Numbered from the stretch's first letter, positions 18,489 through 27,934 are shown. The stretch is 64,000 bases of DNA from Hominenteromicrobium sp964531265 (GCA_964531265.1 CAZHDW010000002.1:99276-163275); one strand, 5' to 3'. Numbers and translations: made by a program. Notes: generated by a model not told the origin, from the sequence alone.

Positions 18489-21400
18489 TTACTTAAAGTA
18501 GCGTACGCCGCTTTCAAAGATCTGCTGATCCTTCTCACCCGGTACGTTGAAGTACAGGTTATTGCCCTTACGCTCGCTGTGGCCCATCTTACCGAATACA
18601 CGGCCATCCGGGCTTGTGATACCCTCGATACCGCATACGGAGCCATTCGGGTTCCATGTGATATCGCCGCTCACCTTGCCGCACGGAGTTGTATACTGTG
18701 TAGCGATCTGGCCGTTTGCCATGAGCATCTTAAGTGCAGCATCATCGGCAACAAAGCGTCCCTCGCCGTGGGAAACCGGTATTGCGAAGACATCACCGGC
18801 ATTTACACCGGAGAGCCACGGTGACTTTGTATTGGTAACACGTGTGTATACCATACGGGATACGTGGCGGCCGAGTGTATTGAAGGTCAGGGTCGGGTCG
18901 TTATCCTTGAGCTCGGTGATCTTACCGTAGGTCACAAGGCCGAGCTTGATGAGAGCCTGGAAGCCGTTGCATATGCCGAGAACCAGACCGTCGCGTGTAT
19001 CGAGCAGGTCTGTAACAGCCTGAGCGATCTTCGGGTTACGGAAGGTAGTTGCAATGAACTTGCCGGAGCCCTCGGGCTCGTCACCACCGGAGAAGCCGCC
19101 CGGGATCATGATGATCTGGGAGGAGCGGATAGCCTTCTCCATGCGGTCTATCGTATACTCAATATCCTTTGCAGAGAGGTTCTGTACTACGAGGATCTCT
19201 GTCTCTGCACCGGCCTTTTCAAATGCACGCTTTGTGTCTATCTCACAGTTTGTGCCCGGGAATACCGGAATGAATACCTTCGGCTTAGCTGTTTTGATGA
19301 CCGGAGAGCCCGTGTACTTTTCATTGCTGAGCGGTACATCATATTCTACTGCGACAGTCTCTGCTTTATTCGCAAAGATTTTCTCGAGCTTACCGTTCCA
19401 AACCTCGATGAGCTCTTCAACATCGAGCTCTGCGCCGTCTATCTCGACCTTGCCAGTCTCTGTGACTGTACCGAGAACAACGGAATTCAGATTCTCTGTG
19501 ACGTCCTTAAGAGCTGCCAGCGGAACCTCAACCACAAGGCTGCCTGCCTGCGGTGCAAAGAGAAGCTCTGCGGACTGTGCCTCATCGCTGAACTTAAAGC
19601 CGAACTTGTTGCCGAAAGCCATCTTTGCTACTGCTGCTGCAGCGCCGCCCTCCTTGACAACATGAGCGGAAACTATAGCGCCATCCTCAATCATTGCGAG
19701 AACATCGCCGTAGAACGCCTTCAAAGCCTCCCAGTTCGGAAGCTGTGTATCCTCATCTACCGGTATCGGGAGCAGGACTGCACGGTTGCCTGCCTCCTTA
19801 AATGCACCGGAAATGGTTGCGCTTGCCTTTGTCATAGTTACAGCAAAGCTTACGAGTGTGGGCGGAACATCCAGATCCTCGAAGGAACCGGACATACTGT
19901 CCTTACCGCCGATTGACGGCAGACCCATATTGAGCTGAGCTGTGAGTGCACCGAGCAGAGCAGCGGCAGGCTTGCCCCAACGCTCCGGCTTATCATGCAG
20001 TCTCTCGAAATACTCCTGGAAAGTAAGGCGTGACTGCATCGGGTCGGCACCTACGGCAACGAGCTTTGAAAGGCTCTCTACAACTGCATATGCAGCGCCG
20101 TGGAACGGAGAGAAGCGTGCAATGCCCGGAATATAGCCGTAAGCCATAGCTGTAGCATCGTCGGTCTCACCTGTCAGCACCGGTATCTTAGCTACCATTG
20201 CATCCTCGGGTGTGAGCTGATACTTACCTGCAAACGGCATGAGAACCGTACCTGCGCCGATGGAAGCATCAAAGCGCTCGGAAAGTCCCTTCTGGCCGCA
20301 AACCTCAAGTCTGGAGAGGTTGTCCGCAAATGCCTGTGCCAGCTTCTTGCCCTCAAGACACTTCGGCACAGCGTTTCTGTAGTTGTTATTTTCATCGGGT
20401 GCAGTGATGTATGCATCCGCATTCTGTGTGACACCGTTTGTATCGAGGAATGCACGGCTTAGGTCGACAACACGGTCACCGCGCCACTCCATCTTAAGTC
20501 TCGGCTCAGCAGTTACAACAGCAACCACCTGAGCGTCGAGGTTTTCCTCCTGAGCCTTTGCACGGAACTTCTCAACGTCCTTCGGGTCAAGAACAACCGC
20601 CATACGCTCCTGGGACTCGGAAATAGCCAGCTCGGTACCATCAAGGCCCTCATACTTTTTCGGAACCTTATTGAGGTCTATCTCAAGGCCCGGAGCAAGC
20701 TCGCCGATAGCAACGCAAACACCGCCTGCGCCGAAGTCATTGCAGCGCTTAATGAGTGTGGAAACCTCGGGATTGCGGAACAGACGCTGAATCTTGCGCT
20801 CTGTGGGCGGATTACCCTTCTGTACCTCGGCACCGCAGACCTCGATGGACTCGAGTGTATGTGCCTTGGAGGAGCCCGTAGCACCGCCGCAGCCGTCACG
20901 ACCTGTAGCACCGCCGAGCAGAACGATTATATCGCCCGGAACCGGCTCCATACGCACGACATTTGCCTTCGGAGAAGCACCGATAACAGCGCCGATCTCC
21001 ATACGCTTTGCAACATAGCCCGGGTCATACAGCTCTGTTACCTGACCTGTTGCCAGACCGATCTGATTACCATAGGAGGAATAGCCCGCTGCCGCACCGG
21101 TAGTGATCTTTCTTGAGGGAAGCTTACCCTTAAGTGTATCCTTAAACGGGATAGTCGGGTCGCCGCTGCCGGTAACGCGCATTGCCTGATAGACATATGC
21201 TCTACCCGAAAGCGGATCTCTAATAGCACCGCCCAGGCAGGTTGCAGCGCCGCCGAACGGCTCGATCTCTGTCGGGTGGTTATGTGTTTCGTTCTTAAAC
21301 TGCACAAGCCACTGCTCTGTTTGGCCGTCTATCTCGACCGGAACCTCAATGGAACATGCATTTATCTCATCGCTCTCGTCAAGGTTATCGACGAGGCCCT

Positions 21401-22256
21401 GCTTCTTAAGCATCTTTGTGCCGATGGTTGCCATATCCATGAGGGAAACAGGCTTATCACGGCCAACATACAGCTCTTCTCTTGCTGCAAAATACTCACC
21501 GAGTGCCTTCTCTATAGCAGCGCTCAGCTTACCCTTTTCGATCTCAATCTTGTTGAGACGTGTAAGGAAGGTGGTGTGGCGGCAATGGTCACTCCAATAT
21601 GTATCGATCACGCGAAGCTCCGTAACAGTCGGGTCGCGGTGCTCCTCATCGCGGAAATAGTCGCGGCAAAATGCAAGGTCTGCAAGGGTCATTGCAAAGC
21701 CCATGGTAGCATAGTAGTCTGCAAGCTCCTTCTCATTCCATGTAATCATGCCCTCAACGCGCTTTACGTCCTCAGGAACATCGATCTTCATATCAAGGGA
21801 TTCAGGCTTTTCCATGGAAGCCAGTCTGGACTCCACCGGGTTCACCACATATGCCTTGATCCTGTCCATTTCCTCATCTGTCAGCTCGCCCTTTATAGCG
21901 ATGACCTTTGCATAGGCTACCTGCGGACGCTCGCCCTGTGTCAGGAGCTGTACGCACTGGGAAGCCGAGTCTGCGCGCTGGTCATACTGGCCGGGCAGGA
22001 ACTCTGTTGCAAACACCTTGTAGTCCTCAGATACCGTATAATTCTCATCATACACGTTATCCACATTCGGCTCAGAGAGAACTGTGCGGGCCGCCGCCTC
22101 AAATTCTTCTCCGGAAAGACCGGAAACATCGTAACGGTTCAGGATACGAAGCTCCTCAATTGCCTTAAGGCCGAGATTATCACGAAGATCCGCCATCATA
22201 TGACGTGCCTCGACATCAAAGCCCTTCCTTTTCTCCACAAATACGCGTGTGACCAT
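18489..22256 (-). CDS. purL: phosphoribosylformylglycinamidine synthase, large fused PurL-PurQ type
   Basis: The 1255-residue protein is the long single-chain FGAM synthase. It shows the N-terminal PurS-like region, the ATP-grasp-unrelated AIR-synthetase-like halves (FKNETHNHPTEIEPFGGAATCLGG; the GGKDSMSGSF loop), and a C-terminal glutamine amidotransferase with the nucleophile Cys in LGICNGFQALIKLG and the HGEGRF segment. It converts FGAR, Gln and ATP to FGAM in purine synthesis. I use ATG 22256, which follows GGAGGAAAT; the frame stays open upstream for 39 codons. The promoter overlaps an 18-bp palindrome. Confidence 0.97.
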   Translation of the reverse strand: MVTRVFVEKRKGFDVEARHMMADLRDNLGLKAIEELRILNRYDVSGLSGEEFEAAARTVLSEPNVDNVYDENYTVSEDYKVFATEFLPGQYDQRADSASQCVQLLTQGERPQVAYAKVIAIKGELTDEEMDRIKAYVVNPVESRLASMEKPESLDMKIDVPEDVKRVEGMITWNEKELADYYATMGFAMTLADLAFCRDYFRDEEHRDPTVTELRVIDTYWSDHCRHTTFLTRLNKIEIEKGKLSAAIEKALGEYFAAREELYVGRDKPVSLMDMATIGTKMLKKQGLVDNLDESDEINACSIEVPVEIDGQTEQWLVQFKNETHNHPTEIEPFGGAATCLGGAIRDPLSGRAYVYQAMRVTGSGDPTIPFKDTLKGKLPSRKITTGAAAGYSSYGNQIGLATGQVTELYDPGYVAKRMEIGAVIGASPKANVVRMEPVPGDIIVLLGGATGRDGCGGATGSSKAHTLESIEVCGAEVQKGNPPTERKIQRLFRNPEVSTLIKRCNDFGAGGVCVAIGELAPGLEIDLNKVPKKYEGLDGTELAISESQERMAVVLDPKDVEKFRAKAQEENLDAQVVAVVTAEPRLKMEWRGDRVVDLSRAFLDTNGVTQNADAYITAPDENNNYRNAVPKCLEGKKLAQAFADNLSRLEVCGQKGLSERFDASIGAGTVLMPFAGKYQLTPEDAMVAKIPVLTGETDDATAMAYGYIPGIARFSPFHGAAYAVVESLSKLVAVGADPMQSRLTFQEYFERLHDKPERWGKPAAALLGALTAQLNMGLPSIGGKDSMSGSFEDLDVPPTLVSFAVTMTKASATISGAFKEAGNRAVLLPIPVDEDTQLPNWEALKAFYGDVLAMIEDGAIVSAHVVKEGGAAAAVAKMAFGNKFGFKFSDEAQSAELLFAPQAGSLVVEVPLAALKDVTENLNSVVLGTVTETGKVEIDGAELDVEELIEVWNGKLEKIFANKAETVAVEYDVPLSNEKYTGSPVIKTAKPKVFIPVFPGTNCEIDTKRAFEKAGAETEILVVQNLSAKDIEYTIDRMEKAIRSSQIIMIPGGFSGGDEPEGSGKFIATTFRNPKIAQAVTDLLDTRDGLVLGICNGFQALIKLGLVTYGKITELKDNDPTLTFNTLGRHVSRMVYTRVTNTKSPWLSGVNAGDVFAIPVSHGEGRFVADDAALKMLMANGQIATQYTTPCGKVSGDITWNPNGSVCGIEGITSPDGRVFGKMGHSERKGNNLYFNVPGEKDQQIFESGVRYFK

Positions 22257-22269
22257 ATTTCCTCCATTC

Positions 22270-22284
22270 TGCCGCAGTGCGGCA
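22270..22284 (-). promoter_or_regulatory. leader hairpin just before the purL ribosome binding site
   Basis: TGCCGC and GCGGCA flank a 3-base loop, four bases upstream of GGAGG. It may affect translation initiation. Confidence 0.4.
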
Positions 22285-22308
22285 ACTATGAAAAAGCATT
22301 CTGAGTTT

Positions 22309-22349
22309 ATTTTATCACAATCCATCCCAATACGCAAATACATTTGCGT
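22309..22349 (-). promoter_or_regulatory. purL promoter with overlapping palindromic operator candidate
   Basis: On the minus strand TTGCGT (-35) and TAAAAT (-10, 22309-22314) are 17 bases apart. The -35 box lies inside a perfect palindrome at 22332-22349, half-sites ACGCAAAT and ATTTGCGT two bases apart. A protein bound there would block RNA polymerase. Confidence 0.55.
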
Positions 22350-22442
22350 GAAAACATCATACAGTATTAGCATTTCTTTCTATATGTTCTATACAAAAAT
22401 TTGCCTGCCGCGCCTTTTCTTCCCCATCTCGGCTCAAAGTTC

Positions 22443-22471
22443 TTGTTTTCCCAGTCCCGTCCTGCTATAAT
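22443..22471 (+). promoter_or_regulatory. promoter of the rhamnosidase-like gene
   Basis: TTGTTT and TATAAT are 17 bases apart. A dyad TGCAGT-ATA-ACTGCA at 22484-22498, just after the start of transcription, could be an operator. Confidence 0.6.
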
Positions 22472-22520
22472 TCAGTAAAGCAATGCAGTATAACTGCAAC
22501 TGAAAGGAACAGTACGGATC

Positions 22521-24566
22521 ATGCTGAATAACGGAAAATGGATATGGGTCAATGACCGTTGCAAAGACAAAAATGTATATGCCGATTTTGTACAGCCACT
22601 TACACTGTCCGCAGGACAGCCTCTCACCCTTGAGATAAGTGTCGACGGCAACTATGCGGTCTACATGAACGAACGATTTGTAAACAGCGGTCAGTACCCG
22701 GATTACCCCGAATACAAGGTGTACGACCGTCTCGACCTCAGCGATTTTGTGACGGAGGGCGAGAACCGACTTCTGATACGCGTGTGGCATCCCGGCGAGG
22801 ATCATTTCTCCTACCGCGCAGAGCCGGCAGGTCTCATCTATGCCGTATACTCCGGCGAGGATGTGCTTGCCGTAAGCGACGAGAGCACGCTCTCCGCAAT
22901 TAACACGTGCTTTAAGAATGGGGATATCTGGAATATCACAGGTCAGCTCGGGTATTCATTCGCCTATGATGCACGTCATGAGGATGATGAGTTGCCGTTT
23001 GAAAATTCAACAACAGTGAACAGGGCGTGTGAGCTTTTCGAAAGGCCTATAAAGAAACTGACGATAGGCGAGCGTCTGCCGTCAAAGCTCATAAATCTCG
23101 GTACCTTTACGGAAAAGTCTTATGATTCCATGGGCCGTAGAATGCACAATGCCGCCTTATCTGCCAAATATTGGGGGCCGGACTCCATTTTCACGCCCGA
23201 TACCGTATTTGAGCGTGGGAATGACGATGACGGAATTTACTTCATTTTCGATCTCGGCGCAGAGCAGGTTGGCTTTGCTGATATGGAGCTTGAGGTGCCC
23301 GAGGATACACTGATTCTCTGTGGATGGGGCGAGCACCTGCACGACCTGAGAGTTCGAACCGCCGCCGGAAGCCGCAGCTTTGTATTTGAATACCACGCAA
23401 AAGCCGGCAAAAACCACTTTTTCATGCCGTTCAGAAGGCTCGGACTCCGCTATTTGCAGCTTCATGTATATGCCCCGAGTGTGAAGATAGCCTACGCCGG
23501 GATACGTCCGACTACCTATCCCGTGGATGAGCATCCGCTGTACATAAGGGACGGCCTGCACCGCAGGATTTACAGTGTCTGCACTCAGACCCTCCGTCAC
23601 TGTATGCACGACCACTATGAGGACACACCCTGGCGTGAGCAGGGGCTCTACACCATGGATTCCAGAAACGAAATTCTTTGCGGCTATGATGTATTCCATG
23701 AGACGGATTTTCCGAAGGCCTGTCTCAGACTGATAGCCCTCGGTGTCCGTGAGGACGGTCTGTGCGAGCTCTGCTCCCCTGCACGTGCGCCAATAACCAT
23801 TCCGTCCTTCTCAGCGATATGGCTCATGGAGCTTTCGGAGTACCTCGACCATACCGGAGACGGGGATTTTCTCCGCGAGATGCTCCCCTATGCCGCGAGG
23901 GTAGCTGACAGCTTTTTAAGGCATATCGAACCGAATACCGGGCTTATCACAGCCTATACGGATAAGAAGTACTGGAACTTCTATGAATGGCAGGACGGTC
24001 TAAGCGGTGGCTATGGTGTTGAAGACCCGAACGATTTGACCTATGATGCTCCCCTGTGCGCAGTTGTTTCCCTCGGCTTACAGGCCATGGAAAGCATTTG
24101 CAAAAGGCTCAGTGTCCCCGGTGAGAAATACCGCGACGCATGGCAGGGACTGAACGCCGCTGCCGAGGCTGCATTCTGGAACGGCGACTTCTACAGCACC
24201 TATCGCAGAGTCTCAAGCGGTGAACTGTTCCACGGCGCTCAGCTCACCCAAGCACTTATGCTCTGCTGCGGAACTTGTCCGGCGGAAAAGCAGGAAAAGC
24301 TGCGTGGACTGCTTAAGAGTAATGAATTGCTGCCAATAACGCTCAGCTACAGCATTTTCAAATATGACGCGATAATGACCGACCCCGATAATTTCGACTG
24401 GATGATGAACGATATTGCCGACATCTGGGGAAATATGCTCTTCAACGGGGCTACGACCTTCTGGGAAACCGCAGTCGGACAGGGGGATTTTCAAAATGCG
24501 GGAAGCCTGTGCCATGGCTGGTCGGCTGTTCCGCTGCATCTCTACCATAAATACGGAACTCCGTAA
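22521..24566 (+). CDS. GH78-like alpha-L-rhamnosidase family protein
   Basis: The 681-residue protein begins with a beta-sandwich carbohydrate-binding part (residues 1-150: GKWIWVNDR, VYMNERFVNSG), continues with a second beta domain, and has an (alpha/alpha)6 catalytic domain from about 340. The stretch EDTPWREQGLYTMDSR, near residue 373, is in the position of the GH78 general-acid motif, followed by the WQDGLSGGYG and GHGWSAVP-like ends (CHGWSAVPLHLYHKYG). There is no signal peptide, so it would act in the cytoplasm on imported rhamnosides or oligosaccharides. The gene has its own promoter; a broken gene follows 46 bases later. Confidence 0.8.
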   Translation: MLNNGKWIWVNDRCKDKNVYADFVQPLTLSAGQPLTLEISVDGNYAVYMNERFVNSGQYPDYPEYKVYDRLDLSDFVTEGENRLLIRVWHPGEDHFSYRAEPAGLIYAVYSGEDVLAVSDESTLSAINTCFKNGDIWNITGQLGYSFAYDARHEDDELPFENSTTVNRACELFERPIKKLTIGERLPSKLINLGTFTEKSYDSMGRRMHNAALSAKYWGPDSIFTPDTVFERGNDDDGIYFIFDLGAEQVGFADMELEVPEDTLILCGWGEHLHDLRVRTAAGSRSFVFEYHAKAGKNHFFMPFRRLGLRYLQLHVYAPSVKIAYAGIRPTTYPVDEHPLYIRDGLHRRIYSVCTQTLRHCMHDHYEDTPWREQGLYTMDSRNEILCGYDVFHETDFPKACLRLIALGVREDGLCELCSPARAPITIPSFSAIWLMELSEYLDHTGDGDFLREMLPYAARVADSFLRHIEPNTGLITAYTDKKYWNFYEWQDGLSGGYGVEDPNDLTYDAPLCAVVSLGLQAMESICKRLSVPGEKYRDAWQGLNAAAEAAFWNGDFYSTYRRVSSGELFHGAQLTQALMLCCGTCPAEKQEKLRGLLKSNELLPITLSYSIFKYDAIMTDPDNFDWMMNDIADIWGNMLFNGATTFWETAVGQGDFQNAGSLCHGWSAVPLHLYHKYGTP

Positions 24567-24612
24567 TACAGCGCTTGCCGAATAATATATCTATTCAAGG
24601 GAGAGAGTTGTT

Positions 24613-25390
24613 ATGTTTAAAAACATTACACTGGAGGTCAGCCTCAAGCCGTTCAAACGGACGGATGAGGACTACATCCGATCCGCCGATTATGACCTAC
24701 GGCATTTTGAAGAGGATAGTCACTATCCTGAAGCAGGAGGGCAATCGCCTCTTCTCGGACTCAAAAATCACTGTCGGTGAAACATTTGATATAGGCCCGG
24801 AATTCACCGTGGGCGGCGCTCAATGACGATTTCGGTCTTGAGCTCATGGGACATATGACGCGCATTTACGGCTATCCGGCTATCATATTTCTCATAAAAA
24901 GCTCTGCGAGTCCGCTAAGGTGCCGACAATGACAGTGTCGAGATTCGAAAACGGTTATTTCTTCTCGGTATATAACACCAACACGACCACCGAGACACAG
25001 CTTCGCTTCCCACTGGGCGCGCCGATATTCCTTGGCGAAGAGACCGAGTTGCGCAACGGCGGTGCGGTATACCGTTTTGCACGCAGTGAGCACAGAGAAT
25101 GCCGCTTCTTCATCGTACAGAAAAGCGGTGTGGTCGGTGCAAGAGAGCGCACACCAGTAAACGCTCTTGTCAGACGCAGGATAAAGCTTTACGGTCTGGA
25201 GGACGCCACCGTATACTTCTTCCCGGAAACCGAAAACGCGCACAAGGCACGCGCCAGCCTGATCGGTGATTACAGCGATATCACGCCGGAGTACGACGAC
25301 CGCTTCACCATTGTCAACGACAAAAGCTGCGGAACCTATCTTTACGCAGAGCATGTCACGGGCGAGCTCGACTTTTTCATGATGCGCTGA
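24613..25390 (+). pseudogene. decayed gene of unknown family (several frameshifts/deletions)
   Basis: A good start (ATG 24613 after AGGGAGAGAG) encodes MFKNITLEVSLKPFKRTDED, then the sense frame shifts: a second frame continues ILKRIVTILKQEGNRLFSDS and FDIGPEFTVGG to a stop near 24826, a third carries NDDFGLELMGHMTRIYGYP, and the last 154 residues (24929-25390, TVSRFENGYFF to LDFFMMR) are intact and rich in beta strands. These pieces read as one protein that has lost internal segments. I do not recognise the family. It follows the rhamnosidase gene and may once have been part of its operon. Sequencing error is an alternative for single shifts, but the missing length argues for real deletions. 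Confidence 0.75.
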
Positions 25391-25407
25391 GTTCAAATAA
25401 CAGACAA

Positions 25408-25433
25408 AAGACCCGAGCCGAGGCTTGGGTCTT
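25408..25433. terminator. terminator between the two decayed genes
   Basis: AAGACCCGAGCC pairs with GGCTTGGGTCTT around two bases, with ATTTTA following on the plus strand. Confidence 0.7.
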
Positions 25434-25447
25434 CATTTTATGTATCG

Positions 25448-26081
25448 TTATTCCTTATTTTCGTTATCAAGCTGCTTTCTGCTCAGTGCGACCGAATGCT
25501 TTATCGGCTTCCACTCAACATGTCCGGAAATGGCGATCAGCATTGATACTGCAAAGGTAAATATGAATATCGGGAAGGTCAGCACGCCGAGCCAGCGCTT
25601 TGCCGCCGAAGCACATATGCGCTTTCGCTGAGTTATGCACGTAACAGCGCCGACAAACCACAGTGTGCACATCGAACACGAAGAAGCCGTCAAACGCATC
25701 CTCGCCATATTCCTCGCAGATGCAATTCATCAGGAAGTTCAGCGCATAGCCCTTTCCAACGGTATAAGCATACTGCCTTTCATAGACATGTGCACCGGCC
25801 TTTTCGGCCACTTCCGCTGTCATATCCGTACAATTATCCGCTACAACGAATATATCCAAAAGCTCCTGCGGATATCTCTGTTCCTTAATACTTTCAATGA
25901 GCTGAGCGATGACCGATTCCTCATTTCTGGCCGCTATGAGCACTGCATAGCGATGCCTCTCTCCGATCGGAAATCTCCTCCTGCGCTTCAAAAACGCCAC
26001 GATCAGATAGACCGCCTGATAAGCATAGCACACCATGAACATCAGCGAGATAAAAAAGTTAATATTGGCTAAAGTCTCCAA
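25448..26081 (-). pseudogene. truncated family 2 glycosyltransferase (internal deletion)
   Basis: The N-terminal frame (to about residue 136) has a membrane helix and the GT2 start: VLIAARNEESVIAQLIESIK, VVADNCTDMTAEVAEKAGA and GKGYALNFLMN, reaching FFVFD where the DXD motif should begin. After that the frame turns to nonsense, while another frame supplies a C-terminal end, KRWLGVLTFPIFIFTF and VEWKPIKHSVALS, with two membrane stretches. The acceptor-binding middle of the catalytic domain, roughly 200 residues by comparison with icaA-like enzymes, is missing. It should be inactive. Confidence 0.8.
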
Positions 26082-26291
26082 TTCACTCTGCCTCCTTTTT
26101 CATATTCCGACAATCTCCTTTGTCCTGCTCCTTGACTGCATTATAACCCCCACTTATTGCAGAAAAAATAGAGCTGACCCATTCTTATGAGTTTCGTAAG
26201 AATCGACAGAATTTCGAAAGAAGTTCGTAAAGTGCTAACCCCCGGCACAGTCCATGCACCGAAAACTCGAAACATTCGTAAAAAATAAAAA

Positions 26292-26317
26292 AGTCTCCGT
26301 CCGAAAGGACGAAGACT
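26292..26317 (-). terminator. terminator of tRNA-Val
   Basis: An 11-position stem with one mismatch around a TTTC loop is followed on the minus strand by TTTTTTATTTTTT. Confidence 0.85.
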
Positions 26318-26320
26318 CTT

Positions 26321-26397
26321 TGGTGGGCGCTAACGGACTTGAACCGCTGACCCCCTGCACGTCAAGCAGGTGCTCTAGCCAGCTGAGCTAAGCGCCC
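26321..26397 (-). tRNA. tRNA-Val (GAC)
   Basis: The 77-base minus-strand gene folds as a standard cloverleaf: acceptor GGGCGCT/AGCGCCC, D-arm TAGCTCAGCTGG, anticodon loop TTGACGT between CCTGC and GCAGG, T-arm GGTTCAAGTCC, discriminator A and an encoded CCA end. Confidence 0.95.
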
Positions 26398-26415
26398 AAT
26401 TACTGTTGCTCAAGT

Positions 26416-26444
26416 ATTATATAACATTCTTTAAGAAAATGCAA
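26416..26444 (-). promoter_or_regulatory. promoter of tRNA-Val
   Basis: TTGCAT and TATAAT on the minus strand are 17 bases apart and end 18 bases before the mature tRNA. Confidence 0.7.
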
Positions 26445-26544
26445 GTCTTTTTTTCAAAAAATTGCTTTTAATTTTGTTTTCATGGTATGTACTTGCGGAA
26501 AAATACAGTTCTCGAAAAAATTTTTAAAAAATTGAAAAATAGGG

Positions 26545-26573
26545 TTGACTTTTCTCTTATATGGCGTTATAAT
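26545..26573 (+). promoter_or_regulatory. promoter of tRNA-Arg
   Basis: TTGACT and TATAAT are 17 bases apart and end 23 bases before the mature tRNA. Confidence 0.8.
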
Positions 26574-26596
26574 AATCAAGCTGTTAAAACAGTTGT

Positions 26597-26673
26597 GCGC
26601 TGGTAGCTCAGCTGGATAGAGTGACTGGCTACGAACCAGTAGGTCAGGGGTTCGAGTCCCTTCCAGCGCGCCA
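26597..26673 (+). tRNA. tRNA-Arg (ACG)
   Basis: The 77-base gene has acceptor GCGCTGG/CCAGCGC, D-arm TAGCTCAGCTGG, anticodon loop CTACGAA between ACTGG and CCAGT, T-arm GGTTCGAGTCC, discriminator G and an encoded CCA. Confidence 0.95.
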
Positions 26674-26678
26674 AGAAA

Positions 26679-26710
26679 AACCTCTTTGTCGAATGACAGA
26701 GAGGTTTTTT
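26679..26710 (+). terminator. terminator of tRNA-Arg
   Basis: AACCTCTTTGTC pairs with GACAGAGAGGTT around GAAT and is followed by TTTT. Confidence 0.85.
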
Positions 26711-26741
26711 GTTTGGTCAAATCCATATTGTCACATGAAAA

Positions 26742-26773
26742 AACGGAGGTCTTCCCTAAGGAAGATCTCCGTT
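26742..26773 (-). terminator. terminator of ridA and its operon
   Basis: A 14-bp stem (AACGGAGATCTTCC on the minus strand) is followed by TTTTTTCATG, 16 bases after the ridA stop. Confidence 0.8.
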
Positions 26774-26789
26774 CTGCTTTTCAGCCAAA

Positions 26790-27167
26790 TTACAGAAGCT
26801 CAGCTATTACTTCTACCTCAACGAGAACATTCTTCGGCAGAGTCTTTACAGCAACGCAGGAGCGTGCCGGATTCTCTGTGAAGTACTTTGCATAAACAGT
26901 GTTGAAGGCTGCAAAATCAGCCATATCGGAGAGGAAGCAGGTTGTCTTAACTGCGGACTGGAAGGAAGCGCCTGCCTCTTCGAGAACAGCAGCCAGATTC
27001 TGCATTACCTGCTCTGCCTGTGCTGTGATGTCGCTGCCGCTGATCTCACCTGTTGCCGGATCGATCGGGATCTGACCGGATGTGAACAGCATATTGCCGC
27101 AAACGATAGCCTGCGAATACGGGCCGATCGCTGCCGGAGCCTTGTTTGTAGAGATTTTCTTCAGCAT
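26790..27167 (-). CDS. ridA: RidA/YjgF family enamine/imine deaminase
   Basis: The 125-residue protein has the whole RidA fold: APAAIGPYSQAIVCGNMLFTSGQ at the start and NPARSCVAVKTLPKNVLVEVE at the end, including the conserved Arg that binds the substrate carboxylate and the Glu near the C-terminus. RidA hydrolyses reactive 2-aminoacrylate and related imines made by PLP enzymes. I use ATG 27167, nine bases after AAAGG; an ATG nine bases upstream would abut the ribosome site. It is last in the minus-strand run from 30993. Confidence 0.95.
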   Translation of the reverse strand: MLKKISTNKAPAAIGPYSQAIVCGNMLFTSGQIPIDPATGEISGSDITAQAEQVMQNLAAVLEEAGASFQSAVKTTCFLSDMADFAAFNTVYAKYFTENPARSCVAVKTLPKNVLVEVEVIAELL

Positions 27168-27208
27168 GATTATCATCCTTTACAATAAATTTGCTTGTAT
27201 ATGAAGCC

Positions 27209-27934
27209 TTACGGCTTAATACCTATCAGATCGTACACTACCTCGGATGCCAAAAGCAGCCCGGCAGCAGCAGGAACAAAGGCAAGACTGCCCGGAGTCT
27301 GTCTGCGCGCCTCATGCACGCCGTCAGTCTCAACCTCTCCGCGCGGAGCAGTGGGCTCTTCCCTGGAATATACCACCTTAACCCCTGTGATACCCCTCTT
27401 TTTCAGTTCTCTGCGCATAACTCTTGCAAGCGGGCATACGGTGGTCTTTTCAAGAAGCTCCACCTCAAAACGTGACGGATCAAGCTTATTGCCGGCCCCC
27501 ATTGCGCAGATTATCGGAACATTTGCCTCCCTTGCGGAGACCGCAAGCTGTATCTTGCCCGACACGGTATCTATCGCATCTACAACATAATCGAACGAAC
27601 TGAAATCGAAGCTGTCCGCTGTCTCCGGCATGAAAAACATCTCGTGCGCATAGACCCTGCACTGCGGATTGATATCCAGCACACGTTCACGCATAACCTC
27701 TGTCTTCGGCCTGCCCACCGTGCTGTGCAGAGCTATTATCTGACGATTGATATTTGTCAGGGAGACCTCGTCGTTGTCTATCAGATGCAGCTCACCGACG
27801 CCGCTTCTGGCGAGCGCCTCGACCACATATCCGCCGACGCCGCCGACACCGAAAACGGCCACACTCGAATTTTTCAGTTTTTCTATTGCCTCAGCTCCAA
27901 GCAGAAGCTCGGAGCGCGAAAACTCATGGATCAT
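27209..27934 (-). CDS. tcdA: tRNA threonylcarbamoyladenosine dehydratase (ThiF/HesA family)
   Basis: The 241-residue protein has the nucleotide loop GVGGVGGYVVEALARSG near residue 30, then LIDNDEVSLTNINRQ and KTEVMRERV, and DYVVDAIDTVSGK, the order found in TcdA (CsdL/YgdL). TcdA uses ATP to cyclise t6A37 on tRNA to ct6A. A cysteine in CPLARVMRREL and the Arg-rich GRPK are as in the family. Its start overlaps the stop of the DHHW gene (ATGA), so it is coupled to a cell-envelope operon without an obvious functional link. Confidence 0.9.
   Translation of the reverse strand: MIHEFSRSELLLGAEAIEKLKNSSVAVFGVGGVGGYVVEALARSGVGELHLIDNDEVSLTNINRQIIALHSTVGRPKTEVMRERVLDINPQCRVYAHEMFFMPETADSFDFSSFDYVVDAIDTVSGKIQLAVSAREANVPIICAMGAGNKLDPSRFEVELLEKTTVCPLARVMRRELKKRGITGVKVVYSREEPTAPRGEVETDGVHEARRQTPGSLAFVPAAAGLLLASEVVYDLIGIKP

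Noticed and set aside
22332..22349. Exact enterobacterial PurR box at purL
   Set aside because: The half-sites match but the spacing is two bases longer, so it is reported only as an operator candidate.
26189..26280. Repeated TTCGTAA motifs downstream of tRNA-Val
   Set aside because: Three loosely spaced short copies in an AT-rich gap; no regular spacing or symmetry to support a function.
26454..26726. Minus-strand open frame of 90 codons containing TRTPDLLVRSQSLYP
   Set aside because: It is the antisense of the tRNA-Arg gene, a well-known false protein pattern from reading tRNA backwards; tRNA, promoter and terminator explain the stretch.
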